Under the pieces are notes generated by a model, which was not told the DNA's origin, did no database searches, and saw only the letters and a list, made by a program, of their open reading frames with translations. From assembly GCF_003096415.1 (NCBI RefSeq), contig NZ_QEKH01000005.1, forward strand, positions 62,001 through 126,000: DNA of 64,000 bases, read 5' to 3'. Below, in pieces: positions 1-8,624 of the stretch (within the stretch, counting starts at the first letter, position 1; each line of letters begins with the position of its first letter). A program made the translations under genes and the position numbers. The DNA is from Victivallis vadensis. GTDB lineage: Bacteria; Verrucomicrobiota; Lentisphaeria; Victivallales; Victivallaceae.

Positions 1-1495
1 GGCAGTGTGACGGCGTCCCCGCCGGACGGCCCGCAACCGGCGTGAACACAAAGCCGTGCAGTTCCGTCTCCTCCGGCAGCTCGAACACCATCTCCATGCC
101 GGAGACCGCCGGATTTTCCAGCTTCCGGTAGTCCGGGTGACGCAGCGTCTCGCGCTCGTCGCGCCGGAACTCCGGGGCGAGCGCGACGCAAACCGACAGT
201 TCCGGCACCGGAGCGAGCGCCGATTTCACCGCGACCTTCAACGCATCGCCCTCCGTCTCCGCAAACCGCCGGATACGGCATAGGCCGATCGATTCGCCGG
301 CAAACACCTCGCTCCACTTCCCGCCGCTGCGGAGCGATACCGTATAGGCGGTCACTTTTTCCTCCTCCGCAACCGGCTCGGCCAGCTCGACGAAATTGAT
401 CCGGCGGCATCCGCCGAATTCCAGCACCGCCTCGCCGCCATTCAACGCGATGGAACCGCGCGCAAATTCCCCGCCCCGGATCGCCTCCAGCGCCTGTTTG
501 AACTCCGCCAGGCGCTTCACATCGACCGGGTGCATCCGCCCGGAGGCGTCCGGGGAGATCCCCAGATTCAGGAAGCCGCCGTTGCCGACCGACTGCTCGT
601 AGATTTCGACCAGATGCGCGACGCTGCGCAAGCTGGAATTTTCCGTCTCGTGATAGAACCAGCCCGGCCGCAGCGGCACATCGCACTCCGGCGGAATGCA
701 GAGGCGCCCGTCCACGTCACCGCAGCCGAGATTCGCCTCGTCGACGCTGCCGGGGGCCGGTTCCCCCGCGGAGCCCGGCGCGGGCCGGGGCGTGATGCAG
801 CCGCGGCACTCCGGCGCCGCGTAGCCGCGCTCGTTGCCGACCCAGCGCAGGTCGGGGCCGACGTCGCTGAAGATCGCGGCCTCCGGCTGAAGTTCCCGGA
901 CCAGCTGCCAGGTTTCCGCCCAGCCGTAGTAGGAGCCGCGGTCGATGCGCCGTTCTTCGCACGCGCCGCCGTACCAGCCGTCGCCGCCGTTGGCCCCGTC
1001 GAACCACACTTCAAAGGCCGGGCCGTAATTGCCCAGCACCTCGCGGAGCTGTTCGCGGAACACTTCGGTCACATATTCCGGTCTGCCGTAGCGCGCGTCG
1101 TGCCGGTCCCACGGCGACACGTAGAAGCCGACCTCCAGCCCGGCGCGGCGGCAGGCGGCGGCCATCTCCCCGACGAAATCCCCTTTGCCGCCGCGCCACG
1201 GCGAAGCCGCGACCGAATACGCCGTGGTTTTCGTCGGCCACAGGCAGAAGCCGTCGTGATGTTTGCAGACCAGGATCAGGCCGTCCAGCCCGCCCGCCTT
1301 GCAGCTAGCGGCGATCTGGTCGGGATCGAACGCGGCCGGATTGAACAGCTCCGGCGATTCGTCGCCGTATCCCCACTCGCGGCCCGAAAAGGTGTTGAGT
1401 CCGAAATGCATGATTCCGCAGATGCGGATTCCGGCGCGGCGGACCATGCGCGGCTGCGGCTTCCGGCCCGGATTGAAAAGCTCCAGTGCGTTCAT
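1..1495 (-). CDS. alpha-L-fucosidase, GH29 family (3' end outside window)
   Basis: The reading frame is open from ATG at 1495 to the window edge, so the C-terminus is missing; about 498 codons are visible. Family GH29 enzymes remove alpha-L-fucose with retention. The sequence shows the family hallmarks: MHFGLNTF near residue 29, CKHHDGFCLWPT at 78-89 (His-His-Asp-Gly), and VWFDGANG at 163-170, where D166 corresponds to the GH29 nucleophile. After about residue 330 the chain becomes beta-rich, as in the GH29 C-terminal sandwich. There is no obvious signal peptide, so the enzyme may be cytoplasmic. A GGGAG ribosome-binding site precedes the start. It is transcribed divergently from the esterase at 1704. 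The family call is strong; exact substrate is not known. Confidence 0.88.
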   Translation of the reverse strand, partial: MNALELFNPGRKPQPRMVRRAGIRICGIMHFGLNTFSGREWGYGDESPELFNPAAFDPDQIAASCKAGGLDGLILVCKHHDGFCLWPTKTTAYSVAASPWRGGKGDFVGEMAAACRRAGLEVGFYVSPWDRHDARYGRPEYVTEVFREQLREVLGNYGPAFEVWFDGANGGDGWYGGACEERRIDRGSYYGWAETWQLVRELQPEAAIFSDVGPDLRWVGNERGYAAPECRGCITPRPAPGSAGEPAPGSVDEANLGCGDVDGRLCIPPECDVPLRPGWFYHETENSSLRSVAHLVEIYEQSVGNGGFLNLGISPDASGRMHPVDVKRLAEFKQALEAIRGGEFARGSIALNGGEAVLEFGGCRRINFVELAEPVAEEEKVTAYTVSLRSGGKWSEVFAGESIGLCRIRRFAETEGDALKVAVKSALAPVPELSVCVALAPEFRRDERETLRHPDYRKLENPAVSGMEMVFELPEETELHGFVFTPVAGRPAGTPSHC

Positions 1496-1501
1496 CGAAA
1501 A

Positions 1502-1542
1502 AACTCCCGATCCTGTGGTTGACGTTCAGGTTCACGGGAGTT
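1502..1542 (-). promoter_or_regulatory. 5' UTR hairpin overlapping the ribosome-binding site of the GH29 gene
   Basis: Arms AACTCCCG (1502-1509) and CGGGAGTT (1535-1542) are perfect complements, reinforced by CCTG (1512-1515) and CAGG (1527-1530). On the minus-strand transcript the proximal arm contains the GGGAG Shine-Dalgarno sequence of the fucosidase, so folding would occlude it. The regulatory role is inferred. Confidence 0.5.
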
Positions 1543-1544
1543 CT

Positions 1545-1572
1545 AATATAACGGTCAAAGCGGCCGTTTCAA
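1545..1572 (-). promoter_or_regulatory. putative sigma70 promoter of the GH29 gene
   Basis: On the minus strand TTGAAA (1567-1572) and TATATT (1545-1550) are separated by 16 bp, about 50 bp upstream of the start codon and just before the hairpin leader. Confidence 0.45.
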
Positions 1573-1703
1573 ATACGGGGCTGCTCTTTTCCGGCGGAAA
1601 CCGTTCCGACATGTCTTTTTGTCGTTTCTTTGTATCTTTCCAATTTGCATTTGCGGCAGCCGCATACGATATTGATTAGAAACCCCCAATGACAGGAGCT
1701 GAT

Positions 1704-2825
1704 ATGAAATACGGTAAACTGTTGGCAATCGGCGGACTGGCGGCGTTGCTGCCGCTCAGCGCAATCCGGGCGGCGGTATGGCGGGCCGTGGCGGTGAAAA
1801 ACGGCGAGACGGTGGAACTCTGGACCAGCGACGGCATCCGGTATCCGGTCAGCGGCAGCCGCTTCACCGATTCTCTGCTCAATCAGGAGCTGCTGGTCGC
1901 AGGGCGGCTGATTCCGGTCGGACCGTTGCGCGAAGGACAGGTCCGCCGGGTCGTGATCACCCGAGCCATCCCCTGGCAGCCTCCCACCGGAGGCGTTCAG
2001 TTCCGGCCGGAACAGCGCAACACCTACGCGAAAACCGCCCGGACTCTGCCCGAAACGGAACTCAAGCCGGAAGCCTTGCTCACCCTTGAACTCCCGGAAC
2101 TGGGCAACTCCGCCTCCTCCGGCGGCTCCGCTCCGATCAAGATGTGCGTGAGCCTCCCCTCCGATTACAAGCGCGCCACGCCCCATCCGGTCATCATTCA
2201 TTTCGGCGGCGGCACCGGCGGCACCGGAGACTGGCAGCACTGGCGGCGGATCACCGGCCCGGAAAATTTCATCATCGTCACCGCCGACTACAACCATGAC
2301 GAAAACGAGAAAAAAGGGTTGCTCAAAATCGGCACCTGCCGGGATTTCAACTCGAAGATCGCCTTTCACGCCCTGCAGATTCTGCGCAACTCCACTATGA
2401 CCGATCCGAAAACCGTGATCCTGACCGGCTTCTCCTCCGGTGCGTACTCGATCACCGACAACCTGAAAAACAATCCGAAGGCGTGGCAGCCATTCAGCGG
2501 CTTCTGCGCGATCGCGGGCGGCTCCAAAGCGGGCAGCGCCCGAATCGCCGACCGTCCCACCCTCTTCATCATCGGCGCGAATGACACCATGCGCCACAAG
2601 TGGCTCGACGAAGCCGTCGACGGCCTGAAAAGGAACCGCCCGGAAAAGCTCTTCGTGGAAAAGGTTCCCGGCGTCGGGCACGACTGGCCGGAAGCCTTTA
2701 CACCGCTCATCCGCAAATGGCTGGAAAACTTCCCCGCTTACGGCACCTCCGCCCGCCTCGACGCGATGACCCGGGAAGCCCCCGACGACAGCGTGCGCGC
2801 CATCGTCGAAAGCTGGAAACAATAA
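1704..2825 (+). CDS. secreted alpha/beta-hydrolase, putative esterase
   Basis: 373 residues from ATG 1704, chosen over the in-frame ATG at 1689 because AGGAG (1694-1698) lies five bases before it and the shorter form begins with a clean signal peptide (residues 1-23). The catalytic triad of an alpha/beta-hydrolase is visible: GFSSG with Ser244 in the nucleophile elbow, GAND with Asp294, and GVGHDW with His326. HFGGGTGG at 166-173 resembles an oxyanion-loop glycine stretch. An N-terminal region of about 140 residues without a recognised domain precedes the hydrolase fold. Its neighbour, a fucosidase, suggests de-esterification of a decorated glycan, but the substrate is not evident. It converges on the GH-A glycosidase at 2899. 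Confidence 0.72.
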   Translation: MKYGKLLAIGGLAALLPLSAIRAAVWRAVAVKNGETVELWTSDGIRYPVSGSRFTDSLLNQELLVAGRLIPVGPLREGQVRRVVITRAIPWQPPTGGVQFRPEQRNTYAKTARTLPETELKPEALLTLELPELGNSASSGGSAPIKMCVSLPSDYKRATPHPVIIHFGGGTGGTGDWQHWRRITGPENFIIVTADYNHDENEKKGLLKIGTCRDFNSKIAFHALQILRNSTMTDPKTVILTGFSSGAYSITDNLKNNPKAWQPFSGFCAIAGGSKAGSARIADRPTLFIIGANDTMRHKWLDEAVDGLKRNRPEKLFVEKVPGVGHDWPEAFTPLIRKWLENFPAYGTSARLDAMTREAPDDSVRAIVESWKQ

Positions 2826-2853
2826 ACCTCCCCGGGCCCCCCGCAGGGCATCA

Positions 2854-2887
2854 GGGATTTCGCCTTTGGCGAGCAGGGCGAAATCCC
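2854..2887. terminator. hairpin between convergent genes (REP-like, possible bidirectional terminator)
   Basis: GGGATTTCGCC (2854-2864) pairs perfectly with GGCGAAATCCC (2877-2887) around a 12-base loop. It lies in the short gap between two convergent genes. It lacks a T tract, so intrinsic termination is uncertain. A related, larger palindrome occurs at 34436-34504. Confidence 0.45.
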
Positions 2888-2898
2888 GGCAGTAGGGA

Positions 2899-5895
2899 CT
2901 ACGGAATTACCAGCGTCGGATAACGCTCCGGGTCCTTGTCCTCGGCGATGCCCGGCGCGATGCCGATGCAGGATTCGCGCATCTCGCCGTCGTTGTCGTT
3001 CACGATCAGGTTGAAGCGGAAGCCGCGGCGGGCCGCCGCTTCCGTCAGGCCGATCGCCCGGAAGGGGATCGCCGCGCGGTAGACGGTCCGCTTCGCCCTC
3101 TCGTCCCGCGAAGTTTCCAGCCGGATCGCCGCGGCGGTTTTCTCCGCCGGAAATCCGGCGGGGGCCAGCCAGCAGAACGCCTCGCCGGAGTTGTCCCGCA
3201 GCCGGGAAAGCCCCAGCTCCCACAGGCCGTTCTGTCCGGGCAGCTTCATCGCGATCTGGATGTTGTCCCCTTTCCACGCCTCGGCTCCGGCATACGGCTG
3301 ATGGTGGACGTCGTCGGTGACGGCCGCCTCGAAAAGCAGTGCCTCCTTATCACGGCCCAGACGGATTTCCGCGCTGAGGTCCGCTGCGTTCTTCCAGAAA
3401 AGATGCGCTTTATCGGGTACGTTCGGCACAAAAGGAATCACCTGCGAAGCATCGCGCAGCACGAAAGTCGGCGTCCGGGGCACTCCCTGAGCCAGCCGCA
3501 CCACCGGATGCAGCGGCCAGCCGACGCTCCCCTTCCACAGCGCACCGAGTTCAAGACCGAGCTGCAGCACGGCAGGCTCCCGCTCCGGCGGGGTGAAGGT
3601 TTCCGCCACGGCCAGCCGGACCGGCACTTTCCGCGCCTCGCCCGGCTTCAGGCGCAGCGAGCGGACCGCGTCGCGCACCGTGACCCCGGCGGGAGTTTTC
3701 CACGCCAGCTTCACCGCAAGCGGCCGGCCGGTCGGATTCACAAATTCCGGCGTGACCGTGCTCTCGCTCCCCGGGGTGACGGTGAATTCGGCGCCGGAGC
3801 GCAGGAAAGCGCCGCCTGGCTGCAGTCCGGCCGCATCCGCCTCCACCCGGACCGTCGCCGGACGCCGTCCCGCCTTGAACGCCAGTTCCCCCCGCCGCAC
3901 CGGCAGCGGCGTCATATTGCCGAAAAGGTCGATCTCCGCCGCCATGCCCGTCACGCCGGCCAGCCGCAGCGGAATGCCGTCGGCTCCGGCGTCGTTGCTC
4001 CAGACCGCCAGCAGCAGTTTCCCGTCCCGCCCCCGGAACAGGAACGCCTCCACCCCGTTGCCGAAAGCGAGCGGCCGCAGGAACTCCGCCCCCCGGTAGT
4101 GGTTCGCCAGCATATTGTAGGCCGCATAGGCGGCTTTGGGGCGGATGTCGCGGGTCAGCAGCCCGAAATTGTGCTCGTTGTTGCCGGGGTCGTCGCCGTC
4201 GTTGCGCAGGTCGTACCAGTTGTAGCCGGACGCGCCGTTCGCCCAGCTGTACAGGAATTTCTGAAACAGGATCTCCGCCTGCCGCAGCTCCCCGATCAGA
4301 ATCGCCGAAATCGCGGTCTCATTCGCAAACCACGGCGTATCCGCGCCGGCTTCCCGGCGCAGTTTCAGAAGATTGGCGACCTGCGGGCGGTAGCCGCCCA
4401 GCCCGCCGTGGCCGTGGAACGCGAGCATGTCGCAGCTCTTCGACTCCAGAATCAGGCGGAACAGCCGCTTCTGTTCTTCGGACTGAAGCCCGGCGACGCC
4501 GCCGGAAAGGACCGAAAGCTCCGGCGCAACCGCCTTGATCTCCCGGTATGCGGTTTTCAGCAGCTCCACATACTCCTCGCCGGAGAAATTCGCGAAACCG
4601 GGATGATCCGGCTCGTTCCAGATTTCGACGGAACGGATTTTGCCGCGGTAATGAGCCGCGAATCCGCGCACGAACCGCGCCCAGTCGTGATATTCGGGCC
4701 GGTGGCAGCCGCCTTTGCGTCGCGGCCGGGAATCCGCCGCCCTGGACCAGAGCGGCGGGAAATTCAGGATCGGCGCCCACTCCAACCCGTACTCCGCCAG
4801 CAGCTCCCGGATCGGGTCGTAGACCTCAAACCGCCACTCTCCCGGCTTCGGCTGAATCCGTCCCCAGCTCGCGTCGTCGCGGATCAGCGTGGCCCCGCAC
4901 CACGCCGCCGCCATCGCCTCGCGGCGCTGCTCCTCCGCCGGTTTGCCGCGCAGGTGCGCGCAGATGCCGAATACGAATTCCTCCCGCTTCCCCGCGACCG
5001 GTCCGGCCGGAGCCAGATACGCATAGCTGAGACGGCGCACATCCGCTGCGGCTCCGGCGCTCTCCTTCAGGCGGAGGTCCAGATAGTATACGCCGAACTT
5101 CCGGGGCGGCGGCAGCGGAATCTCCGCCGTTTTCCCGGATTCCAGCACCTGCGACCACTTTCCCTCCCCGGCCGCCTTTCCGGAAACATCGGTGATGCTC
5201 CACGACAGCTCCGGCGTCAATGTGCCGGGGCGGCGGTTCTCCAGCCGGAGCGACAACTGCTTTTCCTCGCCCGGCGTCAGCACGCCGATCGCGGAACCTT
5301 TGCCGGTATCGAGCGACAGCAGCGGCGGCGCGCTGGTCACGGTGAACTCCACCTTTTCCAAACCGATCCAACCCGTTCCGGCGTGCGAGCGGAAATCTCC
5401 CGCGAACCCGGCGAAACATGCCGGGAAATCGATCTTCTTATTCGCCTTTTTGCCGCCGTACCAGCTCCCGGCATCAGGTTTCAGCGGGTCGATCCGGTAA
5501 CGGAACTCACGCCACCCCGACGCCTCCGCCGGAACCGGCTGCGAAAACTGGAACATCTCGCCGTCCCGGTCCCGCAGCCGGACATTCAAAGTACGCGGCG
5601 TCCCCTCCGGCGGCAGGTACGCCGTCACGCGGATTTCGGCGGCGTCGAACTCCGGCAGTTTCCGAAACTCTTTCAATACAAATTCAAAATGGTTCGCACT
5701 GCCATTGTCCCACTCGAACCGCAATCCCCTCTTTCCGTCCGGCAATGTCCGATACACTCCGGTCTGGCCGTTTTCCGCCGCACGGTGAATTTCCAATGCG
5801 GGAGTTTCGGCGCCGAAATCCACCAGAGCCGCCGGTCCCGCAGCCGCGACACAGAAAGCCGCGGCTAAAACCGTTCCGAATAATCCGATCTTCAT
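2899..5895 (-). CDS. secreted GH-A clan glycoside hydrolase with C-terminal CBM9-like domain
   Basis: 998 residues with a signal peptide (1-19, cleavage after an AAAG region). An N-terminal beta-rich half (about 20-300) precedes a TIM barrel of GH39/GH5-like type: VEIWNEPD gives the acid/base candidate Glu428 in an NEP motif and WFANETA gives the nucleophile candidate Glu526. After the barrel come beta-sandwich segments and a terminal domain (about 830-998) resembling CBM9-type sugar binding (TDDVHH, WKGDNIQI). The gene starts 19 bp after the pseudopilin at 5915 with an AAGGGA ribosome-binding site, so the two are cotranscribed. The protein should act outside the inner membrane on a beta-linked polysaccharide; the exact GH family and substrate cannot be fixed by eye. 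Confidence 0.75.
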   Translation of the reverse strand: MKIGLFGTVLAAAFCVAAAGPAALVDFGAETPALEIHRAAENGQTGVYRTLPDGKRGLRFEWDNGSANHFEFVLKEFRKLPEFDAAEIRVTAYLPPEGTPRTLNVRLRDRDGEMFQFSQPVPAEASGWREFRYRIDPLKPDAGSWYGGKKANKKIDFPACFAGFAGDFRSHAGTGWIGLEKVEFTVTSAPPLLSLDTGKGSAIGVLTPGEEKQLSLRLENRRPGTLTPELSWSITDVSGKAAGEGKWSQVLESGKTAEIPLPPPRKFGVYYLDLRLKESAGAAADVRRLSYAYLAPAGPVAGKREEFVFGICAHLRGKPAEEQRREAMAAAWCGATLIRDDASWGRIQPKPGEWRFEVYDPIRELLAEYGLEWAPILNFPPLWSRAADSRPRRKGGCHRPEYHDWARFVRGFAAHYRGKIRSVEIWNEPDHPGFANFSGEEYVELLKTAYREIKAVAPELSVLSGGVAGLQSEEQKRLFRLILESKSCDMLAFHGHGGLGGYRPQVANLLKLRREAGADTPWFANETAISAILIGELRQAEILFQKFLYSWANGASGYNWYDLRNDGDDPGNNEHNFGLLTRDIRPKAAYAAYNMLANHYRGAEFLRPLAFGNGVEAFLFRGRDGKLLLAVWSNDAGADGIPLRLAGVTGMAAEIDLFGNMTPLPVRRGELAFKAGRRPATVRVEADAAGLQPGGAFLRSGAEFTVTPGSESTVTPEFVNPTGRPLAVKLAWKTPAGVTVRDAVRSLRLKPGEARKVPVRLAVAETFTPPEREPAVLQLGLELGALWKGSVGWPLHPVVRLAQGVPRTPTFVLRDASQVIPFVPNVPDKAHLFWKNAADLSAEIRLGRDKEALLFEAAVTDDVHHQPYAGAEAWKGDNIQIAMKLPGQNGLWELGLSRLRDNSGEAFCWLAPAGFPAEKTAAAIRLETSRDERAKRTVYRAAIPFRAIGLTEAAARRGFRFNLIVNDNDGEMRESCIGIAPGIAEDKDPERYPTLVIP

Positions 5896-5914
5896 TGCAA
5901 TCCCTTCCCGATCG

Positions 5915-6655
5915 TTAAAAACCGGCAGTTACCGCCCAATTGGCCGTCTTGTTTTCACCCAGCCAGCGGTGATCCACACTCAATGCGTTTCCGGCGGGCA
6001 TCAGCACATTGGCCCGGCGCATGCCGGAGTGGCGCAGATGAACCACCTTATTCGCCGGAGCCGTTTCCATCACCCCCCGTCCATCCGTCGGATGGGCCGC
6101 CGTATCCAGATACCAGATCTGCTCGTTTCCGGCTCCTCCCCCGGCGCGAACCGCATCGGCCAGCAGAATCATCCTCGCGTCAACCCGGCTGCGCGGAAAC
6201 CAGAAGAAATTCGCATTGATGGCCGATCCCACCGCATTGTCGCAATTATAACCGTTGGCCAGCCCGTAAACGCTTTTATAATTCCTGTAACGGAAAGGAG
6301 CGAAGCCCGGACAGAGCAGCGCCGAGCTGCCTCCGACTTTCGGTTCGGGAAGATATCCGGCTTTCACCATCACATAACTCCACGCCCCGCCGTCGTCATA
6401 GGCGCGCGCGCTCGGAAAAAAATCCCGGAAGTCGTTCGCATACATATTCAGCAGTGTGCCGAGCTGTTTTTGGTTGTTCAGGCAGGCAGTGCTCCGCGCC
6501 GAATCCCGCGCTTTGTTCAAAGCCGGAAGCAGCATCGCCGCCAGTATGGCGATAATCGCTATTACAACGAGCAGCTCAATCAATGTAAAATTATGATCCC
6601 TGCCGTCACGCCTGTTTCCACGCTGCATCTGTTTATTTTCTCTTACGTTATCCAT
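5915..6655 (-). CDS. pseudopilin-like protein, prepilin-type N-terminus
   Basis: 246 residues. Start at 6655 is supported by AAGGAGG five bases upstream. Residues 23-45 form a type IV prepilin-like segment ([19 protein letters not shown]) with Glu at +5, but Asn instead of Gly at -1, so it lacks the canonical prepilin peptidase glycine. The remainder is a globular domain with a short Asn/Gln-rich helix followed by Cys-containing strands. The C-terminal H-X9-DG motif of this group is degenerate here (HSG... then AG). It is the first gene of a two-gene operon with the GH-A glycosidase. Family members are expected at the cell envelope; whether this one serves type II secretion, a surface fibre, or substrate binding is unknown. 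Confidence 0.8.
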   Translation of the reverse strand: MDNVRENKQMQRGNRRDGRDHNFTLIELLVVIAIIAILAAMLLPALNKARDSARSTACLNNQKQLGTLLNMYANDFRDFFPSARAYDDGGAWSYVMVKAGYLPEPKVGGSSALLCPGFAPFRYRNYKSVYGLANGYNCDNAVGSAINANFFWFPRSRVDARMILLADAVRAGGGAGNEQIWYLDTAAHPTDGRGVMETAPANKVVHLRHSGMRRANVLMPAGNALSVDHRWLGENKTANWAVTAGF

Positions 6656-6742
6656 ATTCCCTCCTTGATAAACGGGTTGTCTGTTTCAAAAGCCATGTTT
6701 ACCTGCCGGCCTCATGCCGTCCGCTTTCCAATCGCACATGAC

Positions 6743-6756
6743 TGTATCATGATACA
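6743..6756. promoter_or_regulatory. perfect 14-bp palindrome, putative operator
   Basis: TGTATCATGATACA is a perfect inverted repeat 88 bp upstream of the pseudopilin start and has no counterpart in repeat copy B. It is a candidate site for the adjacent GntR/LacI-hybrid regulator, whose own promoter region carries a related imperfect TGT..ACA palindrome near 8511-8520. Assignment is inference. Confidence 0.45.
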
Positions 6757-7167
6757 TAAGTTTAATCTGCCTTTCCGTATCGTTACCGGTCACAAACTGG
6801 GTGCCAGTCGTTTGCGGATGGCTCCGGAGGGCCTTTTCAAGGCCTGCCCGCCTGCGGCGTGCACGATCGCCCGTCCGGACCTCCCCGCTCGCCTCGGAAC
6901 TCCCGTTGACTTGCGAAGCACTTCCATTCGCGGGCGGCCCTAGCGGGCCTTACTTGTCCGCCTGCGGCGGCCAACCCTTCATCGTTCGCTGCGCTCACTA
7001 CGCCGGAGGGGCTTCGCTCTCTACGTTCGGCTTCGTCACTATCGTTCCTCGTTACTTGCTGCCGCAAGTAATGCCCTCACATTCGTTCGCGGCGCTGACC
7101 GCGCTTGTTGTGCGCCGCGTAAATGGCGGCGTAGCCTTATTTATGCACTGCGTAAATGGCTTGGCTG

Positions 7168-7400
7168 ACCAACCAATGTCTGCCAGTACCAGCCGCCGCG
7201 CGACCCCGAAGGGCGTAGAGCGCGCACTCGGCGGCGGCACCTTGCCGCCCGCGCTTGTTGTGCGCCGCGTAAATGGTCATGGAGACCAACCAATGCCTGC
7301 CAGTACCAGCCGCCGCGCGACCCCGAAGGGGCATTGGCGGGCGCACCCGGCAGCGGCACCTTGCCGCCCGCGCTTATTGTGCGCCGCGTAAATCGCGAAC
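7168..7400. repeat. two tandem 117-bp units inside repeat copy A
   Basis: Units 7168-7284 and 7285-7400 share a 46-bp block with a single mismatch (7168-7213 versus 7285-7330) and a second block around 7231-7276 versus 7351-7395. Copy B at 47 kb has only one such unit, so this is a local duplication. Confidence 0.75.
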
Positions 7401-8480
7401 GCTTTCACGTTCCACCAGAACCGGTTCGATCGGATTGACCAGCCCGCCCTGCCCCGGCTTGAGCAGCAGTTCAAATGCCCGGTCAACCACTTGCTGCCCC
7501 GGCACTTCCGTCGTCGTCAGCGCCGGGCATCCCAGTTCCTCCAGTCCGAAAAACTTGCCGACCGTCACGATGCTGACATCTCCGGGGCAGTTCAGGCCGC
7601 GTTCGTACAGCACCCGCAATGCGCCGAACGCGCCCGGCAGCGAATCGGTCAGGAGCGCGGTCAGGTCGTACCGGTCCAGCAGATCCGCCGCGATCCGGTA
7701 ACCGGCGGTCAGCGGATTGCTCCAGTTCCCGATCCGCAGTTCCGAACGCTTCAGGTCGCGGTAGTTCAGCTTGTATTCGTACAGCGCCTGCTTGACCCCC
7801 TCCAGATGCAGCGCGCCCGCGCTCTGCAAAGGCTGGTCGGAAACGTAGCCGATCCGGCGGTGGCCGTGACGCAGCAGGCACTCCATTTTCAGATAGCCCG
7901 AGCGCCGGTTGTCGCCGTAGACGAAAGCCAGCTTTCCACCGAATTCAGGCGGCGGCAGCAGCACCACCATCGGAATCCCCGCCGCCTCCAGCCGCTTCAC
8001 CAGCGTTCCGGTCAGGTTGAAACCGATCCGGATGATCGCTCCAGCGATCCTCTCCTCCCGCTCCAGCAGTTCAAATAAGGATTCAAGGTCCGAATCCGGC
8101 TGCAGCTTCAGCGAAACAAGCTCGCAGTTGTTTTTCAGCGCGGCCAGCTCGATCCGATGGGTCATCTCCCAGTCCGAATAAGAAAAGAAATCGGGATAGA
8201 CCGATACGATCCTGCCTCCGCCGAGCAGCGGATTGCCGTTTTCGAGCTTCTGGTCGCGCGGGATCACGAAGGTTCCCTTGCCGCGGCGGCGAATGATGTA
8301 CCGCTCCCGCTCCAGCTCGACCATCACCTTGTTCACCGTCGCGCGACACACGCCGAACTGCCGTGACAGCTCGTTTTCCGACGGAAGCCGCGTGTTGATC
8401 CCGCTGTTCCGTATCTCCCGGAGCAGCATCTCCTTAAGCTCGCCGTGCCGGGTGTTCCTCTGACCGGATGCCACCGCCAT
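7374..8480 (-). CDS. GntR-type transcriptional regulator with LacI-like sugar-binding domain
   Basis: 368 residues: an N-terminal winged helix-turn-helix of GntR type (LPSENELSRQFGV at about 34-46, RRRGKGTFV at 67-75) and a periplasmic-binding-protein-like effector domain (about 90-360) ending in the usual FELLLKP and VLVERESV segments. Such hybrids repress sugar operons until a carbohydrate binds. ATG 8480 sits directly against AAGGAG, which is too close; the in-frame GTG at 8474 has the ideal six-base spacing and may be the true start. The last residues and the stop codon come from repeat A. The likely target is the pseudopilin/glycosidase operon downstream, plus itself. Confidence 0.82.
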   Translation of the reverse strand: MAVASGQRNTRHGELKEMLLREIRNSGINTRLPSENELSRQFGVCRATVNKVMVELERERYIIRRRGKGTFVIPRDQKLENGNPLLGGGRIVSVYPDFFSYSDWEMTHRIELAALKNNCELVSLKLQPDSDLESLFELLEREERIAGAIIRIGFNLTGTLVKRLEAAGIPMVVLLPPPEFGGKLAFVYGDNRRSGYLKMECLLRHGHRRIGYVSDQPLQSAGALHLEGVKQALYEYKLNYRDLKRSELRIGNWSNPLTAGYRIAADLLDRYDLTALLTDSLPGAFGALRVLYERGLNCPGDVSIVTVGKFFGLEELGCPALTTTEVPGQQVVDRAFELLLKPGQGGLVNPIEPVLVERESVRDLRGAQ

Positions 8481-8523
8481 CTCCTTACCCTCATAAAAAA
8501 TAATTCAAGTTGTCTATACATTA

Positions 8524-8552
8524 ATTATACCCGATAAGCGGTCCCATGTCAA
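8524..8552 (-). promoter_or_regulatory. sigma70 promoter of the GntR-type regulator
   Basis: TTGACA (8547-8552, minus strand) and TATAAT (8524-8529) are consensus hexamers with 17-bp spacing. An imperfect palindrome TGTCTATACA (8511-8520) just downstream would suit autoregulation. Confidence 0.72.
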
Positions 8553-8596
8553 GAGGCGCTTGTGAAATTATCAGAATTTTTTTCCGGCGCCCCTCT

Positions 8597-8624
8597 TTGC
8601 AAACATGGAATTTCACTGTATAAT
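8597..8624 (+). promoter_or_regulatory. putative promoter of the first kinase gene
   Basis: TTGCAA (8597-8602) and TATAAT (8619-8624) are spaced 16 bp apart. The leader of about 100 nt contains AGGAGG (8635-8640), which can pair with a downstream CCTCC (8658-8662), and a three-codon mini-ORF ATG-AAA-GGA-TAG at 8708-8719 just before the real start. Confidence 0.5.

Larger units (their letters stand above)
6725..7400. repeat. structured noncoding repeat, copy A (upstream of a pseudopilin gene)
   Basis: This stretch between the pseudopilin (start 6655) and the regulator (stop 7374) is homologous to 46897-47370. Identical blocks include 7011-7054 versus 47151-47194 (44 nt) and 7074-7118 versus 47216-47260 (45 nt). 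It contains several hairpins: GGCCC/GGGCC at 6936-6949, CCGCC/GGCGG at 6958-6970, TTACTTGC/GCAAGTAA at 7052-7071, and GCGGCGC/GCGCCGC at 7089-7118. The stems at the first three positions differ from copy B by compensatory changes. No credible protein is encoded. A 117-bp unit is tandemly duplicated inside it (7168-7284, 7285-7400). Its distal end overlaps the last codons of the regulator gene. Confidence 0.8.

Noticed and set aside
3301-5868. 855-codon open frame on the plus strand
   Set aside because: It is the antisense shadow of the GH-A gene at 2899-5895; it is Arg/Pro/Gln-rich with no motif and no ribosome-binding site. Similar long shadows lie over the kinases, the large hydrolases and the regulators.
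6801-7391. 196-codon frame through repeat A
   Set aside because: Not kept in copy B, where the frame breaks, while base pairing is kept; the element is better explained as noncoding.
7090-7400. CRISPR-like repeats
   Set aside because: Only two or three units with homologous, not unique, intervening sequence; this is a 117-bp tandem duplication.
6725-7400. Insertion sequence or MITE with terminal inverted repeats
   Set aside because: No terminal inverted repeats or target duplication seen at both ends, and no transposase; kept as a structured repeat of unknown type.
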